A stretch of 64,000 nucleotides of DNA from SZUA-545 sp050297855 (GTDB lineage Bacteria > Campylobacterota > Campylobacteria > Campylobacterales > SZUA-545), in the NCBI GenBank assembly GCA_050297855.1, contig JBNKTC010000004.1, positions 1-64,000 on the forward strand, read 5' to 3'. The notes below the pieces were generated by a model. The model was not told where the DNA came from. It searched no databases and saw only the letters and a program-made list of their open reading frames with translations. The first letter of the stretch is position 1; every line of letters begins with the position of its first letter. Both the position numbers and the translations under genes were made by a program. Positions 25,191 through 33,369 of the stretch are shown in pieces.

Positions 25191-27311
25191 CTATTTTTTT
25201 GCAACCTCGATATCCGTACCCCTAACATCTACGACCAGGGTCTCCACCATTTTGCGGTTAACCCGTCCCCACGCTTCGAATGAGCGGTCGGGTTTGAGTG
25301 CCAGGGTGTAGTTCTCGCCCGGAAGGGCAGAGAGCCATCCGGAAGCCTGGGAGAGCATTCGCGGGTTCAGATAGCTCGGCGCGGTCGTGCTGGCCAGCTG
25401 ATGCATGTCGTTATTTCCCCAGCCCCAGAGTCTGCCCTGCTGGTCGATGGCGATGGTATGACGGCTGCCGGGATAGACGGCCTGCCACTTCTGTTTTGCA
25501 GCCAGTCGTTTGGGTGTCAGGACGTCATTACGGCTTCCGTCACCCAGCTGGCCGAATCCATTGTAACCCCAGCCCCAGAGCGTCCCGTCCTTACGCAGAG
25601 CGAAACTGGTCTCTCCCGCCGCAGCGATACGGATCCACTGGTCGCTTTTGCCGATTCGGCTCGGTTCGGGGGTGACGACCTTGGCCGACTGGCCGATCTG
25701 TCCGAATTCGTTCTGACCCCAGGACCAGAGTGTCCCGTCACGTTTAAGTGCCAGTGAGTAGTTGTCCCCGCAGGCGATCATGCTCCAGTCGTTGTCAAAT
25801 CCGATCCGTTTGGGGAGGGTGCGGGTGAGGGTCGTGCCGTCCCCGATTTTTCCGGCGACGTTCTGACCCCAGGACCAGAGCGTGCCGTCGTCACGGATCG
25901 CAAGGGAGTGCTCATCCCCGGCCGCTACGGCACTCCAGTTATGGTCCCCGCCGATCATGACGGGGCGTTTGCGGTCTGTTTTGCTTCCGTCACCCAGCTG
26001 TCCGTAACGGTTGGAACCCCAGGCCCACAGTTTGCCGTCGGTATCGATGGCCAGGGCATGGCTGCCGCCCGCAGCGGCTTTGAGCCAGCGTTTGTCGGCC
26101 TCCACGGCGACCGGGTCTTTCCGGTCGTCGGTGCTTCCGTCACCCAGCTGTCCGTGATCATTCCGGCCCCAGGCCCAGAGGGTATGGTCGGTCTTGACGG
26201 CGATGACAAAGCCGTTTCCGCTCTGGATGTTATCCCATTCGCGGTTCTTTTCGACGACGACGATATAGGACTTCTTCTCATTCTGCCCTTCAGCCTTGGC
26301 ATCCACGGCAAAACGGTATTCGCCATAGACGACATTCGGCGGCTTGATACGGACCGTACCGTTTTTACGGTCGATATTGAGTTTGATATTCTTGTCTTTT
26401 TCCGTGATCTTGAAGCGCGGGTTGTCCAGTTTGTCGGCATTGATCCCGACTCCGATATAAAAGAGCCCGCGCTTGACGCGGACATCGGGCAGGGAAGTCA
26501 GCATCTTAAGGGACTGCTGGATCTTCTCCTGGACTTTTTCAAGGTCTTCGTTACCCGTACCTTCCAGGATCGGAACGATCTCCTCATAGGTGTACTCTTT
26601 GGGTTCCGGGGCTTCCATTACGACCCTGGGGACCGTTTCGTTGGCTTCGAGCACCACCTCTTTGGATTCGATGACGATCTCTTTCCCCACACCCAGTTCA
26701 GCCTGGGAATCCAGTACCTGGGTGTCCACTTCAACCTTCTCGCCTTTTTTGTCGATCCGGACGTGCTTGGTCACACTCTTACTCTTGACCTCGATCTTCC
26801 CTTCGATACAGGCGATCTTGATCTTCTTCTCATCGGTCAGGTCCCCGACGATGTGGGTCCCGCGAATTCCCATCGTGGCTGTCTTCGCCTTGAGTTTTAT
26901 CCGGTCGGGGGCGATCTTCCCGATCTTCCCGGTGATACTCTCAAAGAGACCGTTTTTAAACCAGAGATCGGTCCGCATCTCGGTATTGTTCGCCTCGTAG
27001 AAGTAGTCCTCGATGGAGAGCTCCCCGTTTTTTCCGATGGCCACGAGGGTGTCGTCGTGGAAGGCGATACGGATATACCCGTCCGCATCGGTCGTGACGA
27101 CATCTTTTCGGTGGATCTCATCGTTCTGGTTAAGGGTGATCTGCTGATTGTCGCGGAGTGCGTGGGCACTCCCTTTAAGGGAGAGGACACTCCCCACCAC
27201 TTTTTCCACGGCCTTCTCTTCGGGGGCTGTTATCATCCCCTCTCTCAGGAAGAGAAACAGTACAACCCCGACAGCGGCGAGAAGCAGACCGCCGATAACT
27301 AGTTTTTTCAT
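25191..27311 (-). CDS. FecR-domain protein fused to a seven-repeat RCC1 propeller
   Basis: 706-residue envelope protein. Residues 4-23 are a single membrane anchor. Residues ~35-180 are a FecR-like domain (VVGSVLSLKG, GDEIHRKDVVTT-type turn, KAKTATMGIRGTHIVGD, ACIEGKIEV). Residues ~240-360 are a linker with a beta-type segment (LNIDRKNGTVRIKPPNVVYGEYRF). Residues ~365-690 carry seven RCC1-type repeats, marked by WAWGRNDHGQLGDGS, WAWGSNRYGQLGDGS, WSWGQNVAGKIGDGT, WSWGQNEFGQIG, WGWGYNGFGQLGDGS, WGWGNNDMHQL and EAWGRVN. ATG 27311 has AAAAGGCTCGATC before it. No sigma factor or TonB receptor gene is adjacent, so a classical FecR role is not supported. The DNA of several repeats is nearly identical (CTTCCGTCACCCAGCTG on the + strand at about 25536, 25986 and 26134). 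Confidence 0.8.
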   Translation of the reverse strand: MKKLVIGGLLLAAVGVVLFLFLREGMITAPEEKAVEKVVGSVLSLKGSAHALRDNQQITLNQNDEIHRKDVVTTDADGYIRIAFHDDTLVAIGKNGELSIEDYFYEANNTEMRTDLWFKNGLFESITGKIGKIAPDRIKLKAKTATMGIRGTHIVGDLTDEKKIKIACIEGKIEVKSKSVTKHVRIDKKGEKVEVDTQVLDSQAELGVGKEIVIESKEVVLEANETVPRVVMEAPEPKEYTYEEIVPILEGTGNEDLEKVQEKIQQSLKMLTSLPDVRVKRGLFYIGVGINADKLDNPRFKITEKDKNIKLNIDRKNGTVRIKPPNVVYGEYRFAVDAKAEGQNEKKSYIVVVEKNREWDNIQSGNGFVIAVKTDHTLWAWGRNDHGQLGDGSTDDRKDPVAVEADKRWLKAAAGGSHALAIDTDGKLWAWGSNRYGQLGDGSKTDRKRPVMIGGDHNWSAVAAGDEHSLAIRDDGTLWSWGQNVAGKIGDGTTLTRTLPKRIGFDNDWSMIACGDNYSLALKRDGTLWSWGQNEFGQIGQSAKVVTPEPSRIGKSDQWIRIAAAGETSFALRKDGTLWGWGYNGFGQLGDGSRNDVLTPKRLAAKQKWQAVYPGSRHTIAIDQQGRLWGWGNNDMHQLASTTAPSYLNPRMLSQASGWLSALPGENYTLALKPDRSFEAWGRVNRKMVETLVVDVRGTDIEVAKK

Positions 27312-27441
27312 GATCGAGCCTTTTGATCGTTTAGGATGGTCACTACGAAAGTCCGAAAAAACAATATAACTGCTATCCATGATACAGGAAAGAGGTTAGA
27401 AAAAAATAAGGAAAAGTTATTAACTTTCGGGCGTGCCGGAA

Positions 27442-28254
27442 TCAGCGGTTAAGCTGTATCCCGAAACCGAGTTTTTGTATGTACTCATTATAGTCGATGA
27501 GACTTTCGCCGTAGCCGTTAAAGTAGCGGGTATAGAAGTAGACTTCGCCGAGTGGGATAGAGAGATCGAACATGACGCTCCGTTTTCTCAAAAAAAGGCC
27601 CGCCCGGTGGCCGTAATAGTCATAGTAGAGATTCAGTTCGGTATGACCGTAATACTCGGCGATATCGGGATTATCGTCGCCGTAGGGGTCGGTGGGGTCC
27701 TTTTTATCCGGTTCGGAGAAACGGTGCCAGATCTTAAAATCCCCGCCGAAATTCCCCCGTCTGAAAAAGGCTTTCAGGTAGAGGCGGTCCCAGCTGCGGG
27801 AGGTGAGGGTGGACTGGCCGTTGGATTCGTGTTCGTATCCCCCGTAAACGCGCTGCAGACCGTAGGCATGGAAGCGTTCGGGGACGTGTTTGGAGAAGAA
27901 GATCTCGGGATTGTAGTTGGTCTCACGGAAGGGGCGGGAATGGTCCCCGTCGTAGACCTGCCAGAAGGACTTTTGCGTATAGCCGAAATAGAGCTGGATA
28001 TCCCGGCCGAATATCTTGTTGAGCATCTTCCGTTTCAGGCTGATCTGAAACATCGACTCTTTTGCATCGCGGTACGCTTCGTGGGGGTTGAAATCGTAGA
28101 GAAAAAAGAGGACGAAGTTTTTTTTGTGGGTCAGGAGGTGGGTGTCGGTGATAAAAGTCGATGCATCATTGTCGTTCTTGAGAGGGGAGCTCGTATTGGT
28201 ATCGAAAGCCTGTAAACAGAGGCCTGCCAGCAGCATCGCCAAAATTATTCGCAT
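27442..28254 (-). CDS. pldA: outer-membrane phospholipase A
   Basis: 270-residue OMPLA-type enzyme that hydrolyses phospholipids in the outer leaflet of the outer membrane. Signal peptide MRIILAMLLAGLCLQA (1-16). The active-site motif YGGYEHESNGQ places the catalytic His at 142 and Ser at 144, followed by SRSWDRLYLKAFFR, as in the family. Amphipathic strands continue to the C terminus. Slightly shorter than E. coli PldA. A TATACC-like -10 sits just upstream on its strand, facing the divergent leader of the helicase gene. Confidence 0.85.
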   Translation of the reverse strand: MRIILAMLLAGLCLQAFDTNTSSPLKNDNDASTFITDTHLLTHKKNFVLFFLYDFNPHEAYRDAKESMFQISLKRKMLNKIFGRDIQLYFGYTQKSFWQVYDGDHSRPFRETNYNPEIFFSKHVPERFHAYGLQRVYGGYEHESNGQSTLTSRSWDRLYLKAFFRRGNFGGDFKIWHRFSEPDKKDPTDPYGDDNPDIAEYYGHTELNLYYDYYGHRAGLFLRKRSVMFDLSIPLGEVYFYTRYFNGYGESLIDYNEYIQKLGFGIQLNR

Positions 28255-28640
28255 CGCATCGCTCTTTTTATGGTATAATCGCCCATTGTTTAGGTTCGCA
28301 TTATAATAATAAACTGCTTCAGTGAAGTGTGGAACAGATAAAGAAGGCGGATAGCTCCGTCCCCAGAAGACTCCTGGAAACGCTATAGATTTTTTAGAAA
28401 ACTACAATGAATCACCTGCCTTTGAGGGTGGGTTTTTGTGCCCGGTTTACGGCGTACGATTGCATATGCCAAACGGCGAGCGCAGCTTGACGGGCTGCCC
28501 CATTGAGCGTTTACAAAGGTTAGGGTCTTTCCTTGATTGAATTTGCATTATTGCGGGATTAAAAAAGGTGCTGAGGCACGTGATATGATGAATTTATAAT
28601 TGAATCCGAGCAAAAATTTTTTTTAAAAGAGTATGACAGA
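28255..28640 (+). ncRNA. 386-bp gap: candidate structured leader RNA of the helicase gene
   Basis: No convincing protein gene. Two TATAAT boxes on the + strand (28274-28279 and 28302-28307) could start a leader of over 300 nt ahead of the DEAD-box gene. The RNA would hold several hairpins: ATAGC...GCTAT enclosing CCAG...CTGG at about 28347-28387, CACC...GGTG followed by GTTTTT at about 28416-28440 (terminator-like), GGC...GCC within about 28450-28484, and GCAGC...GCTGC at about 28492-28510. I tested it by eye against tmRNA, RNase P RNA, SRP RNA, 6S RNA and common riboswitches and recognised none. A 27-codon frame from an ATG at about 28407 has no good ribosome-binding site. Confidence 0.4.
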
Positions 28641-30146
28641 ATGAGTGATGTTACACCACAAGAGTCAGCCACGCTGACATTTGAAGATTTTGATCTAAGC
28701 GAAGAGATCAAAAGCGGCATTCAGGCCGCGGGATTCAAGATCCCAAGCCCCATCCAGGCCCAGGCGATTCCTGCGGTCCTCGGAGGAAGCGATATCGTAG
28801 CCCAGGCCCATACGGGTACGGGTAAAACGGCGGCGTTCGGACTGCCGTCTATGAGCATGATGGATATGGACCGGGGGGTCTCCCTCCTGGTCATCGCCCC
28901 GACACGGGAGCTGGCGACACAGGTGAGCGATGAGCTCTATCGCCTTGGGAACAAAGCCGGTGTCCGCACCGTAACGGTTTACGGCGGGATGTCCGCGGGA
29001 CGCCAGGTCGATCTGATCAGCCGCGGGGCCCAGGTAGTGGTGGCCACGCCGGGGCGTCTGCTGGACCTGCTTAGTTCGGGCCGGTTGAAGAACTTCAACC
29101 CCACCCATGTCGTTTTGGACGAAGCGGACGAGATGCTCGATATGGGCTTCCTGGACGATATCCAGGAGATTTTCACGTTCCTTCCCGAAGAGCGGCAGAC
29201 GCTGCTCTTCTCGGCGACGATGCCCGAGGCGATCAAGAAGCTGGCCAAGCGTATCCTGAAAGAGCCGACGTTTATTACGATCACCAAAAGCGAGACGACC
29301 AATAAAGATATCGACCAGCAGTACTACGTCATCGAAGAGTACGAGCGCGACGATGCGACGGTCCGTCTGATCGATGCCCAGGATGCGAAGAAGACGATCA
29401 TCTTCTGCCGGATGAAAAAAGAGGTCGACCGCCTGGCGACGACCCTGATCTCCCACGGCTACCTGGCCAAGGGACTCCATGGGGATATGGAACAGCCGCA
29501 GCGGGAAGAGGTGATCAAAAGCTTCCGTAACGGCAAGATCGATATCCTGATCGCCACCGACGTAGCGGCACGGGGTCTGGATGTGAGCGACGTGACCCAC
29601 GTCTTCAACTACCACATTCCGTTCGATGCGGAGAGCTATGTCCACCGGATCGGCCGGACAGGACGAGCCGGGAAAAAAGGGGTGGCGATCACTCTCGTCA
29701 CACCGATGGAGTTCAGAGAGCTGCAACGGATCAAAAAAAGCGTCAGCACCGAGATCCAGCTTCACCACATCCCGACACTGGGTGATGTGAAGAAAGCCAA
29801 TGTCGCCAAACTGGTCGATTCGATCCGCAAACAGCCGCTTAACGATGCGGCCGGCGAAGTGCTTCAGGCACTGGAAGAGGAGATGGATATATCCCAGATC
29901 GCCTTTAAGCTGATCTCCCTGACCATCGAACAGCAAAAAGTGGCCGGTCCCGAAAAAATCGGGATCGACCCGGAGAAGATCGCCAAGATGCTCGACCGTC
30001 TCAAACACGATAAAGGCGGCAAAGGACGCGGCGGATATCGTGGACGCGGCGGGTACCGCGGACACGGCGGCGGCAGACGTGACGGCGGCCGACGGGGACA
30101 GGGCGGCGGCGGACGCAGCTCTTCCGGGCGCAGCAAACGATATTAA
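28641..30146 (+). CDS. DEAD-box ATP-dependent RNA helicase
   Basis: 501-residue RNA helicase. All core motifs are present: Q motif FKIPSPIQAQAIP, motif I AHTGTGKT, Ia PTRELA, Ib TPGRLLD, II DEAD, III SAT, the second-domain block DVAARGLDVSDV, and VI HRIGRTGR. The last ~60 residues are an RGG-type tail (GRGGYRGRGGYRGHGGGRRDGG), an RNA-binding extension typical of CsdA/DeaD- or RhlE-like helicases. Likely roles are ribosome assembly, RNA decay and cold adaptation. The long leader suggests post-transcriptional control. Confidence 0.94.
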   Translation: MSDVTPQESATLTFEDFDLSEEIKSGIQAAGFKIPSPIQAQAIPAVLGGSDIVAQAHTGTGKTAAFGLPSMSMMDMDRGVSLLVIAPTRELATQVSDELYRLGNKAGVRTVTVYGGMSAGRQVDLISRGAQVVVATPGRLLDLLSSGRLKNFNPTHVVLDEADEMLDMGFLDDIQEIFTFLPEERQTLLFSATMPEAIKKLAKRILKEPTFITITKSETTNKDIDQQYYVIEEYERDDATVRLIDAQDAKKTIIFCRMKKEVDRLATTLISHGYLAKGLHGDMEQPQREEVIKSFRNGKIDILIATDVAARGLDVSDVTHVFNYHIPFDAESYVHRIGRTGRAGKKGVAITLVTPMEFRELQRIKKSVSTEIQLHHIPTLGDVKKANVAKLVDSIRKQPLNDAAGEVLQALEEEMDISQIAFKLISLTIEQQKVAGPEKIGIDPEKIAKMLDRLKHDKGGKGRGGYRGRGGYRGHGGGRRDGGRRGQGGGGRSSSGRSKRY

Positions 30147-30167
30147 TCCAGAACAATAGGGGGCAGG

Positions 30168-31460
30168 ATGCGAACAGTCAAATTCAGTGAAGTCGATTTT
30201 AACGAGCAGGTTGAATCCATTATTGCCAGTGCGACGACATCCATTTCGGATGTGAGCGACCGGGTCATGAAGATCATCGATGAGGTCAAAGGGGAAGGGG
30301 ATGACGCCCTGATCCGCCACATCGGGATGTTTGACGGCTGGACGCCGGAAAACGCCCAGGCGCTCACGATCGACGAGTCGGTCATCGAGGCGGCGTATAA
30401 CGAAACGGACGACGAGCTGAAAGAGGCACTGATCCTCGCATACGAGCGGATCAAGGCGTTTCATGAGAAGCAGATGCCAAAAAGCTGGATCGACTTCGAG
30501 GCCAACGGCTCCATGCTGGGGCAGAAAGTCACACCGGTCGACTGTGCCGGGCTCTATATCCCCGGCGGAAAGGCGAGCTACCCCAGCTCCATGCTGATGA
30601 ACGCGGTTCCCGCCAAAGTGGCCGGGGTCGAGGAGATCGTCGCCTGCGTTCCCACGCCCGGTGATGAGCTTAATCCCCTGGTCCTGGCAGCTGCCTATGT
30701 CTGCGGCGTGACCAAGATATTCAAAGTGGGCGGAGCATCCGCCATCGCCGCCATGGCCTACGGGACGGGAAGCATCCCCAAAGCCGACGTCATTACGGGC
30801 CCCGGGAACATCTACGTCGCCACGGCCAAAAAGCTGCTGTTCGGCGAGGTGAACATCGATATGATCGCCGGACCCTCCGAGATCGGTATCCTGGCCGATG
30901 AAACGGCCGACGCGGCACTGCTGGCAATGGACCTGCTCTCCCAGGCGGAGCACGACGAGATGGCCCGTTCCATCCTGATCACCGACAGCGAAGCGCTGGC
31001 CGGGAAGGTGGCCGACGAGGTGAAAAAGGCGCTGGAGATCCTGCCGCGTGCCGAGATCGCCCGTAAATCGATCGAAGCCAACGGTGTCATCATCGTTGCC
31101 CAGGATATGGCCCACGCCATCGAAACGATGAACCGTATGGCCCCGGAACACCTGGAGATCATGACCGCAAACCCCCACGAACTGCTTCCGCTGATCAGAC
31201 ACGCCGGGGCGATCTTCCTGGGGAACAATACCCCTGAAGCCATCGGGGATTATGTCGCAGGGCCAAACCACACCCTTCCAACAAGCGGGACAGCACGTTT
31301 CTTCTCACCGCTAGGGGTGGAGAACTTCCTTAAAAAGTCCTCCATTATCAGCATGAGCAAGCAGGGACTTGAAGAGGTCGGACCGGCCGCAGCGATGATC
31401 GCCGGGGTCGAAGGATTGGATGCGCACCGCCTTAGTGTTGAACTGCGACTAAAAAAATAA
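30168..31460 (+). CDS. hisD: histidinol dehydrogenase
   Basis: 430-residue zinc enzyme catalysing the last two steps of histidine synthesis (L-histidinol to L-histidine, two NAD+). Visible: VDCAGLYIPGGKASYPSSMLMNAVPAKVAGV (about 124-154), the block ITGPGNIYVATAKKLLFG, AGPSEIGILAD, and the C-terminal GPNHTLPTSGTARFFSPLGVENFLKKSS. It begins 21 bp after the helicase gene, so both are probably co-transcribed. Its last 46 bp, stop included, occur again 141 bp downstream. Confidence 0.96.
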   Translation: MRTVKFSEVDFNEQVESIIASATTSISDVSDRVMKIIDEVKGEGDDALIRHIGMFDGWTPENAQALTIDESVIEAAYNETDDELKEALILAYERIKAFHEKQMPKSWIDFEANGSMLGQKVTPVDCAGLYIPGGKASYPSSMLMNAVPAKVAGVEEIVACVPTPGDELNPLVLAAAYVCGVTKIFKVGGASAIAAMAYGTGSIPKADVITGPGNIYVATAKKLLFGEVNIDMIAGPSEIGILADETADAALLAMDLLSQAEHDEMARSILITDSEALAGKVADEVKKALEILPRAEIARKSIEANGVIIVAQDMAHAIETMNRMAPEHLEIMTANPHELLPLIRHAGAIFLGNNTPEAIGDYVAGPNHTLPTSGTARFFSPLGVENFLKKSSIISMSKQGLEEVGPAAAMIAGVEGLDAHRLSVELRLKK

Positions 31461-31491
31461 AATACAAAAGTATCTGCCGCGTAAGTGTCTG

Positions 31492-31544
31492 GCTTTAGAG
31501 CCACAGCGGCGAGCGTAGGAAAAGGGGCTTTGCTCCTTTTCCGT
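31492..31544 (-). repeat. structured extragenic repeat, copy A
   Basis: 53-nt copy matching 31668-31720 with two mismatches. On the minus strand it reads hairpin 1 (GGAAAAGGAGC, loop AAA, GCCCCTTTTCC; 31518-31542, 11 bp with one G-U pair), core TACGCTCGCCGCTGTG, then a short stem GGCT-CTAA-AGCC (31502-31491). The A/T-rich hairpin arm after hisD could also terminate transcription. Related copies: 31650-31720 and 59415-59536. Confidence 0.75.
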
Positions 31545-31555
31545 GTAAACAGGAT

Positions 31556-31601
31556 ATTGGATGCGCACCGCCTTAGTGTTGAACTGCGACTAAAAAAATA
31601 A
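31556..31601 (+). repeat. 46-bp direct duplication of the hisD 3' end
   Basis: Bases 31556-31601 are identical to 31415-31460, the last 15 codons of hisD plus TAA. The second copy has no start codon and no upstream frame, so it is not a gene. Confidence 0.9.
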
Positions 31602-31649
31602 TATAATTCGCTCAACGAAACTTGGCCATACGGAAACTTAAGTGATTTC

Positions 31650-31720
31650 TGCTTCCAAAGGAAGCAAGCTTTAGTGCCACAGCGGCGAGCGTAGGAAAAG
31701 GGGCTTTGCTCCTTTTACGT
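31650..31720 (-). repeat. structured extragenic repeat, copy B
   Basis: On the minus strand: hairpin 1 (AAAAGGAGC, AAA, GCCCCTTTT; 31716-31696), core CTACGCTCGCCGCTGTG, GGCACTAAAGCTTGC, and hairpin 3 (TGCTTCC, TTT, GGAAGCA; 31666-31650). Copy C at 59.4 kb shares the core and the GGCACTRAAGCTTGC block but has different bases in both hairpins. It ends 20 bp before argG, in its leader. Confidence 0.75.
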
Positions 31721-31740
31721 ATATAAGTTAAAGGATCATA

Positions 31741-32955
31741 ATGAAAAAACGCGATATCAAAAAGTGTGTCCTTGCCTACTCCGGCGGACTGGATACTTCT
31801 ATCATCCTCAAATGGCTGGAAGACGAATACGGCTGTGAAGTCGTCACGTTCACGGCAGACCTTGGGCAGGGTGAAGAGCTGGAGCCTGCACGCCAGAAAG
31901 CTCTGAAACTCGGGATCAAACCGGAGAATATCTTTATCGACGACCTGAGAGAAGAGTTTGTCCGTGACTTTGTTTTCCCGATGTTCCGTGCCAATGCAAT
32001 CTACGAAGGAGAATACCTTCTGGGGACGTCCATCGCACGACCGCTGATCGCCAAACGTCAGATGGAAATCGCCAAACAGGTGGGTGCCGATGCGGTAGCC
32101 CACGGTGCGACGGGTAAAGGGAACGACCAGGTCCGGTTCGAGCTGGGGTACCTGAGCTTTGATGCCAATATTGCCGTTATCGCTCCCTGGAGAGAGTGGG
32201 ACCTTAACTCCCGTACATCCCTTCTGGAGTTCGCCGATAAACACGGGATTCCCATCGAAAACCGCGGTGAAGCCAAACCGTACTCCATGGATGCCAACCT
32301 GCTGCACATCTCTTATGAGGGCGAGTGGCTGGAAAACCCGATGAATGAACCGGAAGAGAGCATGTGGCGATGGTCCGTCTCCCCTGAAAAAGCTCCCGAC
32401 GAGCCCGAGTATATCGAGATCGAATACAAAAGCGGTGATCCCGTCAAGCTTAACGGCAAGGAACTCTCCCCGGCAACGATGTTGACCAAGCTCAACGAAT
32501 ACGGGAATAAACACGGGATCGGCCGGATCGACATCGTCGAAAACCGCTATGTCGGGATGAAAGCCCGCGGCTGCTACGAAACACCGGGCGGTACGATCAT
32601 GCTTAAGGCTCACCGTGCCATCGAATCCATCACGATGGACCGTGAAGCGGCCCACCTCAAAGATGAACTGATGCCAAAATACGCCAAACAGGTCTACAAC
32701 GGATACTGGTATGGTGCCGAGCGTAAAATGCTCCAGGCGGCGATCGATGACACGCAGAAATACGTGAGCGGCAAAGTACGCCTGAAACTCTACAAAGGCA
32801 ACGTCATGGTTGTCGGCCGCGAGTCGGAATTCTCCCTCTTCTCCGAAGCCCACTCCACGTTCGAAGCGGACGAGGTGTACAACCAGAAAGACGCGGAAGG
32901 GTTTATCCGTCTGAATGCCCTGCGCTTTATCATCGAAGGTCAGAAACGAAAGTAG
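31741..32955 (+). CDS. argG: argininosuccinate synthase
   Basis: 404-residue ATP-dependent ligase joining citrulline and aspartate. N-terminal P-loop-like YSGGLDTSIILKWL (about 13-26), TADLGQGEELEPAR, GTSIARPLIAKRQMEIA, HGATGKGNDQVRFELGY, and the citrulline-binding block NRYVGMKARGCYETPGGTI. Typical length. AAAGGATCATA precedes the ATG. argH is 26 kb away in this window, so the arginine genes are scattered. The stop codon sits inside a perfect hairpin. Confidence 0.97.
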   Translation: MKKRDIKKCVLAYSGGLDTSIILKWLEDEYGCEVVTFTADLGQGEELEPARQKALKLGIKPENIFIDDLREEFVRDFVFPMFRANAIYEGEYLLGTSIARPLIAKRQMEIAKQVGADAVAHGATGKGNDQVRFELGYLSFDANIAVIAPWREWDLNSRTSLLEFADKHGIPIENRGEAKPYSMDANLLHISYEGEWLENPMNEPEESMWRWSVSPEKAPDEPEYIEIEYKSGDPVKLNGKELSPATMLTKLNEYGNKHGIGRIDIVENRYVGMKARGCYETPGGTIMLKAHRAIESITMDREAAHLKDELMPKYAKQVYNGYWYGAERKMLQAAIDDTQKYVSGKVRLKLYKGNVMVVGRESEFSLFSEAHSTFEADEVYNQKDAEGFIRLNALRFIIEGQKRK

Positions 32956-32989
32956 CATCTGCTACTTTCTGACCGTATTTCGTTTTTTC
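32948..32989 (+). terminator. terminator of argG
   Basis: GAAAGTAGCA (32948-32957) pairs with TGCTACTTTC (32960-32969) and includes the argG stop. A T-rich stretch, TTTCGTTTTTTCT, follows at 32978-32990. Confidence 0.65.
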
Positions 32990-33076
32990 TTTCTTTCATT
33001 CTGAAAGTATCTCTTTTTTTTAAATCATAACGCAATACAATATTACAAATAAGTAACAAGAAAGGGTGGGGCAATT

Positions 33077-33361
33077 GTGCGAAAATATTTTTTGCTGACA
33101 CTGCTTTTGACTCTGGGCACCGCCCCCGCACTTTTATCCGACGATCTGCGTGTATTTAAAGCTTCCTGTATGTCCTGTCACGGCAAAAGCGTCCCGATGG
33201 TCCGTCCCGTGGACAAAGCACGGATCCAGTGGGAGCGTTTTTTCAGGCGGGATGTCCATCGGCCCCGGCTGGAGCTGGATGAGGGTGTCCGCAAGCATGT
33301 CCTGAGCTTTTTATACGATCATGCCGCCGATTCGGATCAACCGATGGTCCCGGGATTATAG
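33077..33361 (+). CDS. small periplasmic c-type cytochrome-like protein
   Basis: 94-residue exported protein: signal peptide MRKYFLLTLLLTLGTAPALLS (about 1-21) and one haem-binding motif CMSCHG (about 31-36). A Met at 40 or later (VPMVRP) could be the sixth ligand. Start is GTG at 33077 with AAGAAAGGG upstream. It lies 8 bp before the DUF3373 porin gene and leads a three-gene unit with a histidine kinase. Too short for a full class I cytochrome; an electron carrier or haem sensor are both possible. Confidence 0.7.
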   Translation: MRKYFLLTLLLTLGTAPALLSDDLRVFKASCMSCHGKSVPMVRPVDKARIQWERFFRRDVHRPRLELDEGVRKHVLSFLYDHAADSDQPMVPGL

Positions 33362-33369
33362 GAATTAAG

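Larger units (their letters stand above)
31461..31740. other. hisD-argG intergenic region
   Basis: 280 bp without a protein gene. In order: 31 bp of unique sequence, repeat copy A, the 46-bp duplicate of the hisD tail, about 48 bp of unique sequence, repeat copy B, and AAAGGATCATA before the argG ATG. The region looks like one unit (hisD tail, spacer, hairpin element) present twice, with spacers of 31 and 66 nt that have diverged, including a hairpin present only in the second. Confidence 0.7.

Noticed and set aside
25908..27302. A 464-codon frame on the plus strand
   Set aside because: Antisense to the FecR-RCC1 gene and repeats only the antisense of its repeats.
28314..28560. 6S RNA, tmRNA, RNase P RNA or SRP RNA in the helicase leader
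   Set aside because: None of the diagnostic conserved segments of these RNAs could be found by eye, so only a generic structured leader is reported.
28695..31271. An 858-codon open frame on the minus strand
   Set aside because: It lies antisense to the helicase and hisD genes, whose motifs are clear; its translation is rich in Asp, His, Gly and Arg as expected for an antisense reading of a GC-rich gene.
31250..31615. A 121-codon frame on the minus strand with an internal peptide repeat
   Set aside because: The repeated peptide is the antisense reading of the duplicated hisD tail; no ribosome-binding site or family.
31461..31740. CRISPR array in the repeat region
   Set aside because: Only two copies each of two different repeats, with non-uniform spacing, and no cas genes.
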